Assembly: GCA_022562835.1 (NCBI GenBank)
Contig: JADFOM010000063.1
Location: forward strand, 1 to 10,671
DNA from: Acidobacteriota bacterium
Lineage (GTDB): Bacteria; Actinomycetota; Acidimicrobiia; Acidimicrobiales; SHLQ01
Length of the DNA stretch: 10,671 bases
Direction of reading: 5' to 3'
Part shown: in pieces, positions 1 through 6,785 of the stretch
How positions within the stretch are numbered: the first letter of the stretch is position 1
How the letters are laid out: each line of letters opens with the position of its first letter
Made by a program: the position numbers and the translations under genes
The notes under the pieces: generated by a model
What the model saw: only the letters and a program-made list of their open reading frames with translations
Told to the model about the DNA's origin: nothing
Databases searched by the model: none

Positions 1-587
1 CTGTGCGGTATCTGGGTAACCGATCCTCGGGGCGTCAGGGCGAGGCACTCGCGCGCGAGGCAGCCAGTAGGGGAGCAACGGTCACTCTCATCGCGACGAT
101 GCCCGTGAGCATGCAACCCCCACACGAGGTTGTCGCGGTGGACACCGCAGCGGAGATGAGCGAGGCGGTTGCACGCTTCAGCGAGCAGAGCGACATCATC
201 ATGATGGCCGCGGCTGTTGCAGATTTTCGGCCGAAGACCCATAGCGAACTCAAGATGAAGAAGCGCGACGGGGTCCCCGAGGTGATGCTGGAGGCAACGG
301 TAGATATTCTCGACAGGGTTGGCGGGGCCAAGCGTAGCGATCAGATGGTCGTTGGCTTCGCAGCGGAAACCGATGATCTCCGCAGCAACGCAGTCGAAAA
401 GCTGGTGAGCAAGGGCGCCGATCTGATAGTCGCCAATGACGTGTCCGCACCCCAGGTCGGGTTCGGGCACGAGACCAATGCAGTGCTGATTTTCGGTCCC
501 GAAGACTTTGTCGTCGAGGTGCCGCTCACACACAAGCGGGCTGTCGCTGCAGCGATATTTGATGAGATCGCAAAGCGCCGCAAGTAA
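1..587 (+). CDS. coaBC: Phosphopantothenate--cysteine ligase (CoaB) domain of CoaBC, 5' truncated
   Basis: C-terminal ligase part of the bifunctional CoaBC/Dfp protein, which joins 4'-phosphopantothenate to cysteine (CTP-dependent in bacteria) in cytoplasmic coenzyme A synthesis. The frame is open from the window edge, so the gene starts upstream; the GTG at position 3 is an internal valine of the conserved VRYLGNRSSG segment, not a start. Numbered from that valine, further CoaB hallmarks are MMAAAVADFRP (67-77), the KMKK lysine cluster (84-87), VGFAAET (117-123) and a VANDVS...GF...N stretch near 143-159. About 194 residues are visible, as expected for most of a CoaB domain; the CoaC half is not in the window. 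It ends in TAA 60 bp before metK, on the same strand, and close coaBC-metK linkage is common in actinobacteria. A stand-alone coaB cannot be excluded. Confidence 0.95.
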   Translation, partial: VRYLGNRSSGRQGEALAREAASRGATVTLIATMPVSMQPPHEVVAVDTAAEMSEAVARFSEQSDIIMMAAAVADFRPKTHSELKMKKRDGVPEVMLEATVDILDRVGGAKRSDQMVVGFAAETDDLRSNAVEKLVSKGADLIVANDVSAPQVGFGHETNAVLIFGPEDFVVEVPLTHKRAVAAAIFDEIAKRRK

Positions 588-635
588 GCCATAAGACGCA
601 ACGAACCAAACAGTGACACGTCTATGAACGTGAAC

Positions 636-641
636 AAGGAG
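636..641 (+). promoter_or_regulatory. Shine-Dalgarno AAGGAG of metK
   Basis: AAGGAG lies 6 nt before the GTG at 648. It favours that GTG over the in-frame ATG at 624, which has no comparable site in front of it. Confidence 0.75.
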
Positions 642-647
642 AGCAAC

Positions 648-1847
648 GTGACCCGCTGGAGTTTTACATCTGAATCCGTGACGGAGGGCCATCCAGACAA
701 GATGGCTGACCAGATCTCGGATTCGATTCTCGACGCAATGCTCGAACAGGATCCGATGAGCCGCGTTGCATGCGAGACGATGGTGACGACAGGGTTGGCC
801 ATTGTGGCTGGCGAGATCACCACCGAGGCCTATGTCGACATTCAGAGCACGGTACGCAAGGTGATCTGCGACATCGGGTACGACCGTGAGGACTTCGGTT
901 ATGACGGCAACACCTGTGGCGTGATGGTTGCAATCGATGAGCAGTCAGCGGACATAGCGCAAGGCGTCGACGACTCCGAAGAGGTCCGCAGCGGCGAATC
1001 CGGCGAGGAAGACGAGCTGGACAAGCAGGGGGCAGGCGACCAAGGAATGATGTTCGGCTACGCCAGCGACGAGACCGACGTGTTGATGCCGCTGCCCATC
1101 CACGTGGCGCACCGTATGGCTGAACGCCACGCGATGGTCCGTCGCGCGGGCACGATTCCATACCTTCGTCCGGATGCCAAGACCCAGGTCACCTTCGAAT
1201 ACGAGGACAACAAGCCGGTCCGTCTCAGCACGGTGCTGGTCTCGACCCAACACAACGATGGGATCGACCGCGATCGGATGATTCGACCCGACTTGATCGA
1301 ACAGGTAATCCGCCCGGTCATCCCAGAGCAGTTCGCCGACGATGACTACCAGGTGTTTGTCAACCCGACGGGACGTTTCGTCGTCGGTGGCCCCGTCGGC
1401 GACGCGGGACTAACCGGCCGCAAGATCATCGTCGACACATATGGCGGCATGGCACGCCACGGCGGCGGTGCATTCAGCGGCAAAGACCCCTCGAAGGTCG
1501 ATCGTTCCGCTGCATACGCAGCTCGTTGGGTGGCCAAGAATGTTGTTGCCGCAGGTGCGGCTTCGCGTTGCGAGGTGCAGGTCGCTTACGCCATCGGCAT
1601 GGCACGACCGATCTCACTATTCGTAGAAACGTTCGGAACCTCCACCGTCGACCCGTCCGCAATAGAAAAGGCGGTAGGCGAAGTATTTGATTTACGCCCC
1701 GCCGCGATCGTTCGAGATCTAGACCTACGTCGGCCGATCTACCGCGAGACGGCGGCGTACGGCCACTTCGGCCGTAGCTCCGAGGACGGCTTCACCTGGG
1801 AACACACCGATCGAGTAGACCAAATGAAGGCGGCGCTCGGGCTGTAG
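648..1847 (+). CDS. metK: S-adenosylmethionine synthase
   Basis: Makes S-adenosylmethionine from methionine and ATP, releasing phosphate and diphosphate; a cytosolic enzyme that supplies the methyl donor used by RsmB and the TrmH-like protein encoded later. From the GTG at 648 it has 399 residues, a normal length. Visible signatures are GHPDK (14-18, catalytic His and a metal-binding Asp), the GAGDQG loop (128-133), TVLVSTQH (195-202), and the glycine-rich GGGAFSGKDPSKVDRS signature (272-287) with its conserved lysine. GTG 648 is chosen because a strong AAGGAG sits 6 nt upstream and the protein then begins close to the usual distance before FTSESVTEGHPD; an in-frame ATG at 624 would add eight poorly conserved residues. 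The 60-bp gap to coaBC has no room for a SAM riboswitch. priA begins 9 bp downstream, so the two are probably co-transcribed. Confidence 0.97.
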   Translation: MTRWSFTSESVTEGHPDKMADQISDSILDAMLEQDPMSRVACETMVTTGLAIVAGEITTEAYVDIQSTVRKVICDIGYDREDFGYDGNTCGVMVAIDEQSADIAQGVDDSEEVRSGESGEEDELDKQGAGDQGMMFGYASDETDVLMPLPIHVAHRMAERHAMVRRAGTIPYLRPDAKTQVTFEYEDNKPVRLSTVLVSTQHNDGIDRDRMIRPDLIEQVIRPVIPEQFADDDYQVFVNPTGRFVVGGPVGDAGLTGRKIIVDTYGGMARHGGGAFSGKDPSKVDRSAAYAARWVAKNVVAAGAASRCEVQVAYAIGMARPISLFVETFGTSTVDPSAIEKAVGEVFDLRPAAIVRDLDLRRPIYRETAAYGHFGRSSEDGFTWEHTDRVDQMKAALGL

Positions 1848-1856
1848 TTTGGCCGA

Positions 1857-3608
1857 GTGACGGCCGACAACGAGGTACGCGTAGTGCGAGTGCTGCCCGA
1901 CGTCGCTGCGATCGACAAGACATTCGATTACGCCGTCCCTCACTCTTGGTCGTCCGCTGATCGTGACGCCGCGGTGCGGGTAGGGGCGATGGTCCGCGTC
2001 GAGCTGCAGGGCCGGCGTGTCGCTGGTTGGGTGATCGAAGGTGACGTTGAACCATCCGTTGGGATGGCCCTCAAGCCGCTCGCGAAGTTCTCCGGGCTCG
2101 GTCCTCCCGAGGAGGTGATCGAGTTGGCGCGTTGGGTTGCTTGGCGATGGGCGGGGCGCTTGTCCAAGCTGATTTCTCAGGCTTCTCCGCCACGTATGGT
2201 GCGGAACTTGCCCGCCCCTATCGTTGACAACGTTGCGACGAGTCCGTCAGCTGGGCTTGAGTCGGCGTTTGATCGACCGTTGATCGTGGTGCGGCATCCA
2301 CCCAACGCTTCTCGCTCCGAGCCAGCTATTGAGGCGGCACGACATGGCCCGTGCCTGATCATCGCGCCATCGGTAGACGGTGCCCGGCGGGTCTCGCAGG
2401 ATCTGCGCCGAGCAGGCGCCGAGGTCGCGCTGTTGCCCCGCGACTGGGCTCTAGCCGCGGCTGGAGGCCGTGTCGTCGTCGGTGCACGGAATGCTGTGTG
2501 GGCGCCGATAGGCGACGCGCGGTCAATCGTCGTTCTCGACGAACAAGACGAAGCTCACCAAGATGAACGAAATCCCACGTGGCACGCCCGTGATGTCGCG
2601 ATCGAACGGGCACGTCGTGCGGGAATCCCCTGCGTTTTGGTTTCGCCGGCACCGAGCCTGGAGGCGTTGGTCGTCGCCCCGCTGATGAAACCGTCGCGGT
2701 CGGCCGAACGTGAGAGCTGGCCCGCGTTGACGGTCCTCGATCGTCGCTCCGACGACCCGGTCAAGGCATCGATGTTGACGACTGAGATCGTGCCGGTGAT
2801 TCGCGACGCCGCCGATGTTGTGTGCGTGCTCAACAGGCGGGGGCGTTCTCGACTGCTCGCATGTTCGAGTTGTGGGGAGATCGCGCGATGTGCAGAGCAT
2901 GACGTGCCCTTGCGGCTCGACGATGCTGCGCTGGTTTGCCCTGTCGACGAGGCAACGCGCCCCGTGGTGTGCGCCAATTGCGGCGCTACGCGGTTCAAGA
3001 ATCTGCGAGTCGGTGTAACGAGGGTTGGGGAGGAGCTTGAGGCGTTGGCCAGACGAACCGTTACCACTCTCGATGGCCCTCTGGCGGAGTCTTCGGATCG
3101 AGACGTTTCTGGGCTGATGATCGGCACCGAGGCGGCCCTACACAGGGCGCAACGAGCCGACGCGGTGATCTTTCTGGATTTCGATCAGGAGCTGCTCGCG
3201 CAGCGTTATCGGGCCAATGAGCAGGCCTTCGGCCTATTGGTGAGGGCAGCGCGTCTACTGGGTAGCCGTTCGAAGGGTGGTCGCCTCATCGTGCAGACGC
3301 GTCAACCCGACCATTCTGTGCTCGACGCGGCGATGCATGCTGACCCGGCGCGCCTAGCTCGCGCCGAGGCGACACGACGGCGTGCGTTGACACAGCCTCC
3401 ATTTTCGGCCGAGGCGCTCGTCAGCGGATCGGCTGCGGCGGAGTTCGTCGGACCGCTGCGCGGACGTATCGGAATCGATGTACGTGGTCCGCTGGACGGG
3501 GCCTGGTTGGTGCGCTGTGCCGATCACCAAGTGCTGTGCGACGCCCTTGACGCATTGCCGCCCGTGAAGGGTCGCGTGCGTGTCGAAGTCGACCCCCTCC
3601 GCATTTGA
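1857..3608 (+). CDS. priA: PriA-like primosomal protein N', predicted helicase-inactive
   Basis: Replication-restart protein of the PriA family, which recognises stalled forks and organises primosome assembly. The N-terminal DNA-binding region (DKTFDYAVP near 20-28; VRVELQGRRVAGWV near 46-59) matches PriA. The helicase core is degenerate: where PriA has a GxTGSGKT Walker A, this protein has RHPPNASR (about 146-153), and Walker B reads LDEQDEAH (227-234) instead of the DEEH form. WHARDVAIERA (242-252) still aligns. The zinc region keeps the spacing of eight ligands but reads C336, C339, C345, H348, C361, D364, C372, C375, so two cysteines are replaced by His and Asp. At 583 residues it is shorter than E. 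coli PriA (732). Actinobacterial PriA proteins are known to lack helicase motifs, so this is likely a functional structural factor, not a decaying gene. The start is GTG, 9 bp after metK. Confidence 0.88.
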   Translation: MTADNEVRVVRVLPDVAAIDKTFDYAVPHSWSSADRDAAVRVGAMVRVELQGRRVAGWVIEGDVEPSVGMALKPLAKFSGLGPPEEVIELARWVAWRWAGRLSKLISQASPPRMVRNLPAPIVDNVATSPSAGLESAFDRPLIVVRHPPNASRSEPAIEAARHGPCLIIAPSVDGARRVSQDLRRAGAEVALLPRDWALAAAGGRVVVGARNAVWAPIGDARSIVVLDEQDEAHQDERNPTWHARDVAIERARRAGIPCVLVSPAPSLEALVVAPLMKPSRSAERESWPALTVLDRRSDDPVKASMLTTEIVPVIRDAADVVCVLNRRGRSRLLACSSCGEIARCAEHDVPLRLDDAALVCPVDEATRPVVCANCGATRFKNLRVGVTRVGEELEALARRTVTTLDGPLAESSDRDVSGLMIGTEAALHRAQRADAVIFLDFDQELLAQRYRANEQAFGLLVRAARLLGSRSKGGRLIVQTRQPDHSVLDAAMHADPARLARAEATRRRALTQPPFSAEALVSGSAAAEFVGPLRGRIGIDVRGPLDGAWLVRCADHQVLCDALDALPPVKGRVRVEVDPLRI

Positions 3609-3619
3609 AGTCGGGTTTT

Positions 3620-3675
3620 CTGTTTTTCTGACCCCTAGAGCGCCGAAAACGGCGCTCTAGGGGTCAGAAAAACAG
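3620..3675. repeat. Perfect 56-bp inverted repeat (26-bp arms, AAAA loop)
   Basis: Left arm 3620-3645 is the exact reverse complement of right arm 3650-3675, leaving AAAA (3646-3649) as the loop. The inner stem is GC-rich (GACCCCTAGAGCGCCG) and the outer stem is a T-run on the left and an A-run on the right. It fills most of the 108-bp gap between priA and def. An RNA copy would form a very stable hairpin and could stop or protect transcripts. The polarity (T-run, stem, A-run) is the reverse of a bidirectional intrinsic terminator, so a palindromic repeat element, or a boundary acting by its stem alone, is also plausible. Confidence 0.85.
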
Positions 3676-3704
3676 CAAGATCGGAGAGAACGAGACGTGC
3701 GGAC

Positions 3705-3710
3705 TAGAAT
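3705..3710 (+). promoter_or_regulatory. Candidate -10 box (TAGAAT) giving a leaderless def transcript
   Basis: TAGAAT matches the TATAAT consensus at five of six positions and ends 6 nt before the def ATG. Transcription from it would begin at or next to the A of ATG. No Shine-Dalgarno lies just before the ATG, and leaderless mRNAs are frequent in actinobacteria. No convincing -35 box is seen at the usual distance. Confidence 0.4.
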
Positions 3711-3716
3711 TGAGCT

Positions 3717-4253
3717 ATGTCTCCTTACGAGATACGCATCATTGGCGATCCGATTCTTCGTTCTGTCGCGACCCCGGTCAGCGAGATCGATGGCACGGTG
3801 GCCAAGATCTGTGAGGACATGCTTGCGACGATGTATGAGGCCCCTGGCGTTGGTCTGGCGGCACCGCAGGTCGGCATCCAAAAGCGCCTCTTCGTCTATG
3901 ACATTGGCGATGGGCCTCAGGTCGTCGTCAATCCAATCCTCGCCGAAGGCGACGGCGAATGGGTTTTCGACGAAGGATGTCTTTCGATTCCGGGCCTCTC
4001 ATGGGAGATCGTCCGTCCCCGCGAGGTTCACCTGACGGGCTGCGACCTCGACGGCAACGAAATTTCAATCGAAACCGACGAATACGAAGCGAGGGTGTTT
4101 CAACATGAACTCGATCACCTCGACGGCGTGTTGTTGATCGAGCACCTCGACGATGATCAGCGCAAAGAGGCAAATCGCATCCTGCGTCAACGCGAGACCC
4201 TTCGCGAATCGCCGTCGCCCACTTCCGCAGGTGGCGGCATCCGTCTTCCGTGA
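3717..4253 (+). CDS. def: Peptide deformylase
   Basis: Metalloenzyme that removes the N-formyl group from nascent proteins at the ribosome. All three family motifs are intact: motif 1 GVGLAAPQ (44-51), motif 2 EGCLS (86-90) with metal ligand C88, and motif 3 HELDHLDG (130-137) with metal ligands H130 and H134 and catalytic E131. The 178 residues are a normal length; the last ~20, rich in Ser, Pro and Gly, are an unconserved tail. It is the first gene after the long palindrome and overlaps fmt by 4 bp (GTGA), so enzymes that add and remove the formyl group are translated together, a classic bacterial pairing. ATG 3717 starts the protein immediately before the conserved YEIRIIGDPILR segment. 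No ribosome binding site is visible; see the candidate leaderless promoter at 3705-3710. Confidence 0.97.
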   Translation: MSPYEIRIIGDPILRSVATPVSEIDGTVAKICEDMLATMYEAPGVGLAAPQVGIQKRLFVYDIGDGPQVVVNPILAEGDGEWVFDEGCLSIPGLSWEIVRPREVHLTGCDLDGNEISIETDEYEARVFQHELDHLDGVLLIEHLDDDQRKEANRILRQRETLRESPSPTSAGGGIRLP

Positions 4254-5125
4254 CAGATCACGAGCTTCCCACCCTCATCTATCTCGGAACACCCGAAATC
4301 GCAGTGCCGCCGCTGCTGGCGCTCCTCGACGCGGGCTTTGGTGTGGCTGGTGTAGTAACTGCAGAAGACCGAGGCCGTGGACGTGGTCAGGAGCTGAGTC
4401 AAACACCGGTCAAGGCAGCGGCGCTCGATGCCCAGATTCCCGTTGTGCACAGCATCGACGAGGCACTAGGACTAGGTGCCGACCTAGGTGTGGTCGTCGC
4501 GTTTGGACAGATCATTCGACCACCCGCTCTCGCGGCGCTGGACATGGTCAACCTGCATTTCTCGCTCTTGCCGCGCTGGCGTGGTGCTGCCCCGGTCGAA
4601 CGAGCGATCCTCGGAGGTGACGCGCGCACCGGTGTGTGCGTGATGGAGGTAGTCGAGGGACTTGATGAAGGTGGCGTCTATGCACACATCGAGGTCGACA
4701 TCGGTGCTGTCGAGAATGCGGAGTCGCTGCGTTCCCGCTTGGTCGACGTGGGCTCGAAGCTGCTGGTCGACACTCTCTCTGTCGACTTGGGCGCGCCTGT
4801 ACCCCAAGCGGGGGAGGTGACCTATGCCCACAAGATCGACAACGACACGCTTCACATCGACTGGTCGTGTAGTGCGGTGCAGATCGAGCGTCTGATACGA
4901 GTTGGCGGTGCGTGGACGAGCCTCGACGGAACCCGCCTCAAGATCTGGTCTGCGCACGTGGAAGACGGGAAGGTCTCACCCGGCCAACTCGAGGGCGACA
5001 AAGTGGGAAGCAGCGACGGTGTGCTGATTCTCGAAGAGGTTCAGCTGGCAGGAAAGCCGCGGCAGCAAGCCGAAGCATGGCTCAACGGCGCACGACTCGA
5101 AGCGGGGACGGTGCTCGGAACATGA
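4250..5125 (+). CDS. fmt: Methionyl-tRNA formyltransferase
   Basis: Transfers a formyl group from 10-formyltetrahydrofolate to Met-tRNA(fMet) for translation initiation. The N-terminal Rossmann-like domain begins at LIYLGTPEIAVPPL (9-22). The catalytic segment NLHFSLLPRWRGAAPVERAI (101-120) supplies N101 and H103, and GLDEGG (137-142) supplies D139, matching the Asn-His-Asp triad of formyltransferases. A C-terminal OB-like domain follows from roughly residue 195 (YAHKIDNDT...IDW). The usual PDRPAGRG loop is altered to AEDRGRGRG (38-46), keeping its charge and the GRG end. At 291 residues it is slightly shorter than the E. coli enzyme (315). The GTG start overlaps the def stop (GTGA), and the gene ends in ATGA shared with rsmB, so translation of all three is probably coupled. 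Confidence 0.96.
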   Translation: MTDHELPTLIYLGTPEIAVPPLLALLDAGFGVAGVVTAEDRGRGRGQELSQTPVKAAALDAQIPVVHSIDEALGLGADLGVVVAFGQIIRPPALAALDMVNLHFSLLPRWRGAAPVERAILGGDARTGVCVMEVVEGLDEGGVYAHIEVDIGAVENAESLRSRLVDVGSKLLVDTLSVDLGAPVPQAGEVTYAHKIDNDTLHIDWSCSAVQIERLIRVGGAWTSLDGTRLKIWSAHVEDGKVSPGQLEGDKVGSSDGVLILEEVQLAGKPRQQAEAWLNGARLEAGTVLGT

Positions 5126-6252
5126 GCGGATCGAATCGACCTAGAAAATATGACAAGCCGGAAATCCCTACGGCACGCCAGCTCGCAGCAGAGGCATTGG
5201 TGCGCATCGACGAAGACGATGCCTACGCAAACCTGGTCACCCCAAAGCTATTGGCTCAGAGCAAACTCGATCCCCGCGATCGCCGGTTTGTGACCGAACT
5301 CGTCTACGGCACCACACGAATGCGTCGCGCCGTCGATCACCTACTCGCTCCGCACGTCCTCAAGCCACCGCCGGCCATTGCCACTGCCGCCCTGCGCCTC
5401 GGCGCATACCAGCTGCACTACATGAAGATCGATGACTATGCAGTGTTGTCAGAGACGGTAAACGTCGTGCCCAAAGGGCTGCGCGGGTTCGTCAACGGTG
5501 TCTTGCGTTCTGTAACACGCTCCCGAGTTGTGTGGCCCGACCGGGCAACACGGCTGTCATACCCCGACTGGATCGACCGCTGGGCAGACGAGACTTTTGG
5601 TGACGATGCGGAGCGGGTACTCAGCGCGATGAACACACCGGCGGTAGTGGCCCGTCGAGACGATGGCTATGTCCAGGACCCGGCATCACAACTGATCTCC
5701 GGTCTGCTCGATACCCAAGAGGGCCACCGGGTCGCGGATCTGTGTGCAGCCCCCGGCGGAAAAACCAGCGCTCTTGGCGGCGACGTCGTAGCCGTCGAGC
5801 TCAACGAAGCACGTATCGGTCTTCTCGTCGGCAACCTCGATCGGTTGGACTCAAAAGCGCGGGTGGTGCGCGCCGATGCGGTGCACCCGCCGCTACGGCC
5901 AGCGTCGTTCGACGGCGTCCTGCTCGACGCACCATGTACCGGATTGGGTGTCCTGCGTCGGCGACCCGATGCGCGTTGGCGAGTGCAACGCCGCGATATG
6001 GATCGTCTCGGTGCGTTGCAGACCGAAATGTTGGCATCGGCTGCTGCGCTTGTTGTGCCGGGCGGCCGTCTCGTTTACAGCGTGTGCACGCTGACCGATC
6101 CTGAAACAGTTGACGTTGTGGCAACCCTCGGCGAAGAGTTCGTCCCCGTTGGGCTGCCCGAACCGTGGGAACCGCAGAGTCACGGTGCGCGGCTAGTGCC
6201 CGATATCGGCCACGACGGCATGTTTGCAGCCGTGTTCACACGCTCCGGGTGA
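5122..6252 (+). CDS. rsmB: 16S rRNA m5C967 methyltransferase, compact form
   Basis: SAM-dependent cytosine-C5 methyltransferase that in E. coli modifies C967 of 16S rRNA. The N-terminal NusB-like RNA-binding domain runs about 16-135 (ARQLAAEALVRI; RFVTELVYGT; FVNGVLRSV). The catalytic domain carries AAPGGKT for SAM binding (209-215), DAPCTGLGVLRRRPD with C272 (269-283), and YSVCTL with the second catalytic cysteine C322 (319-324). At 376 residues it is shorter than E. coli RsmB (429). The loss seems to lie between the two domains: about residue 171 NTPAVVARRD runs almost directly into YVQDPASQ, skipping most of the usual stretch in between. ATG 5122 overlaps the fmt stop (ATGA) and precedes the NusB domain suitably; the frame is open further upstream to 4912, but that extension only overlays fmt. 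Confidence 0.93.
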   Translation: MSGSNRPRKYDKPEIPTARQLAAEALVRIDEDDAYANLVTPKLLAQSKLDPRDRRFVTELVYGTTRMRRAVDHLLAPHVLKPPPAIATAALRLGAYQLHYMKIDDYAVLSETVNVVPKGLRGFVNGVLRSVTRSRVVWPDRATRLSYPDWIDRWADETFGDDAERVLSAMNTPAVVARRDDGYVQDPASQLISGLLDTQEGHRVADLCAAPGGKTSALGGDVVAVELNEARIGLLVGNLDRLDSKARVVRADAVHPPLRPASFDGVLLDAPCTGLGVLRRRPDARWRVQRRDMDRLGALQTEMLASAAALVVPGGRLVYSVCTLTDPETVDVVATLGEEFVPVGLPEPWEPQSHGARLVPDIGHDGMFAAVFTRSG

Positions 6253-6256
6253 ACTG

Positions 6257-6275
6257 CAGCGGTCAGGGTCCGCTG
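6257..6275 (+). other. Short hairpin between rsmB and the mog-like gene
   Basis: CAGCGG (6257-6262) pairs with CCGCTG (6270-6275) around a 7-nt loop, directly before the GAGGG ribosome binding site. It has no T-run, so it is not an intrinsic terminator; a modest effect on translation or mRNA stability is possible. A 6-bp stem in GC-rich DNA may also be chance. Confidence 0.3.
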
Positions 6276-6276
6276 T

Positions 6277-6281
6277 GAGGG
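6277..6281 (+). promoter_or_regulatory. Shine-Dalgarno GAGGG of the mog-like gene
   Basis: GAGGG lies 6 nt before GTG 6288 and supports that start over the in-frame GTGs at 6297 and 6309. Confidence 0.55.
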
Positions 6282-6287
6282 CATATC

Positions 6288-6785
6288 GTGCAGGACGTGG
6301 ACAGACCGGTGAAAACAAAGATCTTGACCGTCTCAGATGGTGTCGTTCACGGCACCCGTGAGGACCGCAGCGGGGCCGCGCTTGAGGATTACCTCATCGC
6401 GCAGGGTTGTTCGGTGGTCGAGCGAGGTGTTGTTGCGGATGGCGTCGACAGTGTCGCAGCCGAACTCCGCCGACTGGCCGATGGGTTCCACGGTCTGATC
6501 GTGACCACCGGTGGGACAGGATTCGGACCGCGCGACCTCACCCCCGAAGGTACTCGCGTGATCCTCGAACGTGAGGCGCCGGGCCTGGCTGAGGCGATGC
6601 GGTTGGTGAACCCGCTCGGGCGGTTGTCGCGCGGCATCGCGGGCACCATCGGTACTGCGCTGGTGCTGAACGTTCCGGGTTCGACCAAGGGCTGTGTCGA
6701 ATGTGTCGATGCGGTGATCGATGTCGTCGGCCATGCCGTTGCGCTGATGGTCGACAACCAGGACGCGCATCCGCATGGTGGCTGA
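6288..6785 (+). CDS. mog: MogA/MoaB-family molybdopterin adenylyltransferase
   Basis: MoCF-family protein; MogA members adenylate molybdopterin ahead of molybdate insertion, while some MoaB members have other or lost roles. The 165-residue single-domain fold is typical. Visible motifs are ILTVSDG (12-18), the TTGGTG binding loop (73-78) followed by GPRDLTPE with D83 (80-87), a conserved acidic residue at E95 before APG, and NVPGSTKG (128-135), the usual PGxPK-type loop with Thr in place of Pro. It starts with GTG behind GAGGG, 35 bp after rsmB, and overlaps ribD by 11 bp. No other molybdenum-cofactor gene is present, so the substrate cannot be fixed from context; the position between rsmB and ribD is where M. 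tuberculosis has rpe. Whether this is strictly MogA or MoaB cannot be settled by eye. Confidence 0.85.
   Translation: MQDVDRPVKTKILTVSDGVVHGTREDRSGAALEDYLIAQGCSVVERGVVADGVDSVAAELRRLADGFHGLIVTTGGTGFGPRDLTPEGTRVILEREAPGLAEAMRLVNPLGRLSRGIAGTIGTALVLNVPGSTKGCVECVDAVIDVVGHAVALMVDNQDAHPHGG

Noticed and set aside
588..647. SAM riboswitch upstream of metK
   Set aside because: The gap is only 60 bp, with no recognisable riboswitch stems and no terminator.
3620..3675. Intrinsic (rho-independent) terminator call for the palindrome
   Set aside because: On both strands the stem is followed by an A-rich run; the T-run lies on the 5' side, so the defining U-tract is missing.
4912..5121. Upstream extension of the rsmB frame by 70 codons
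   Set aside because: It overlays the fmt C-terminus in another frame, is low-complexity Arg/Ser/Gly, and the ATG at 5122 gives an exact ATGA overlap with fmt.
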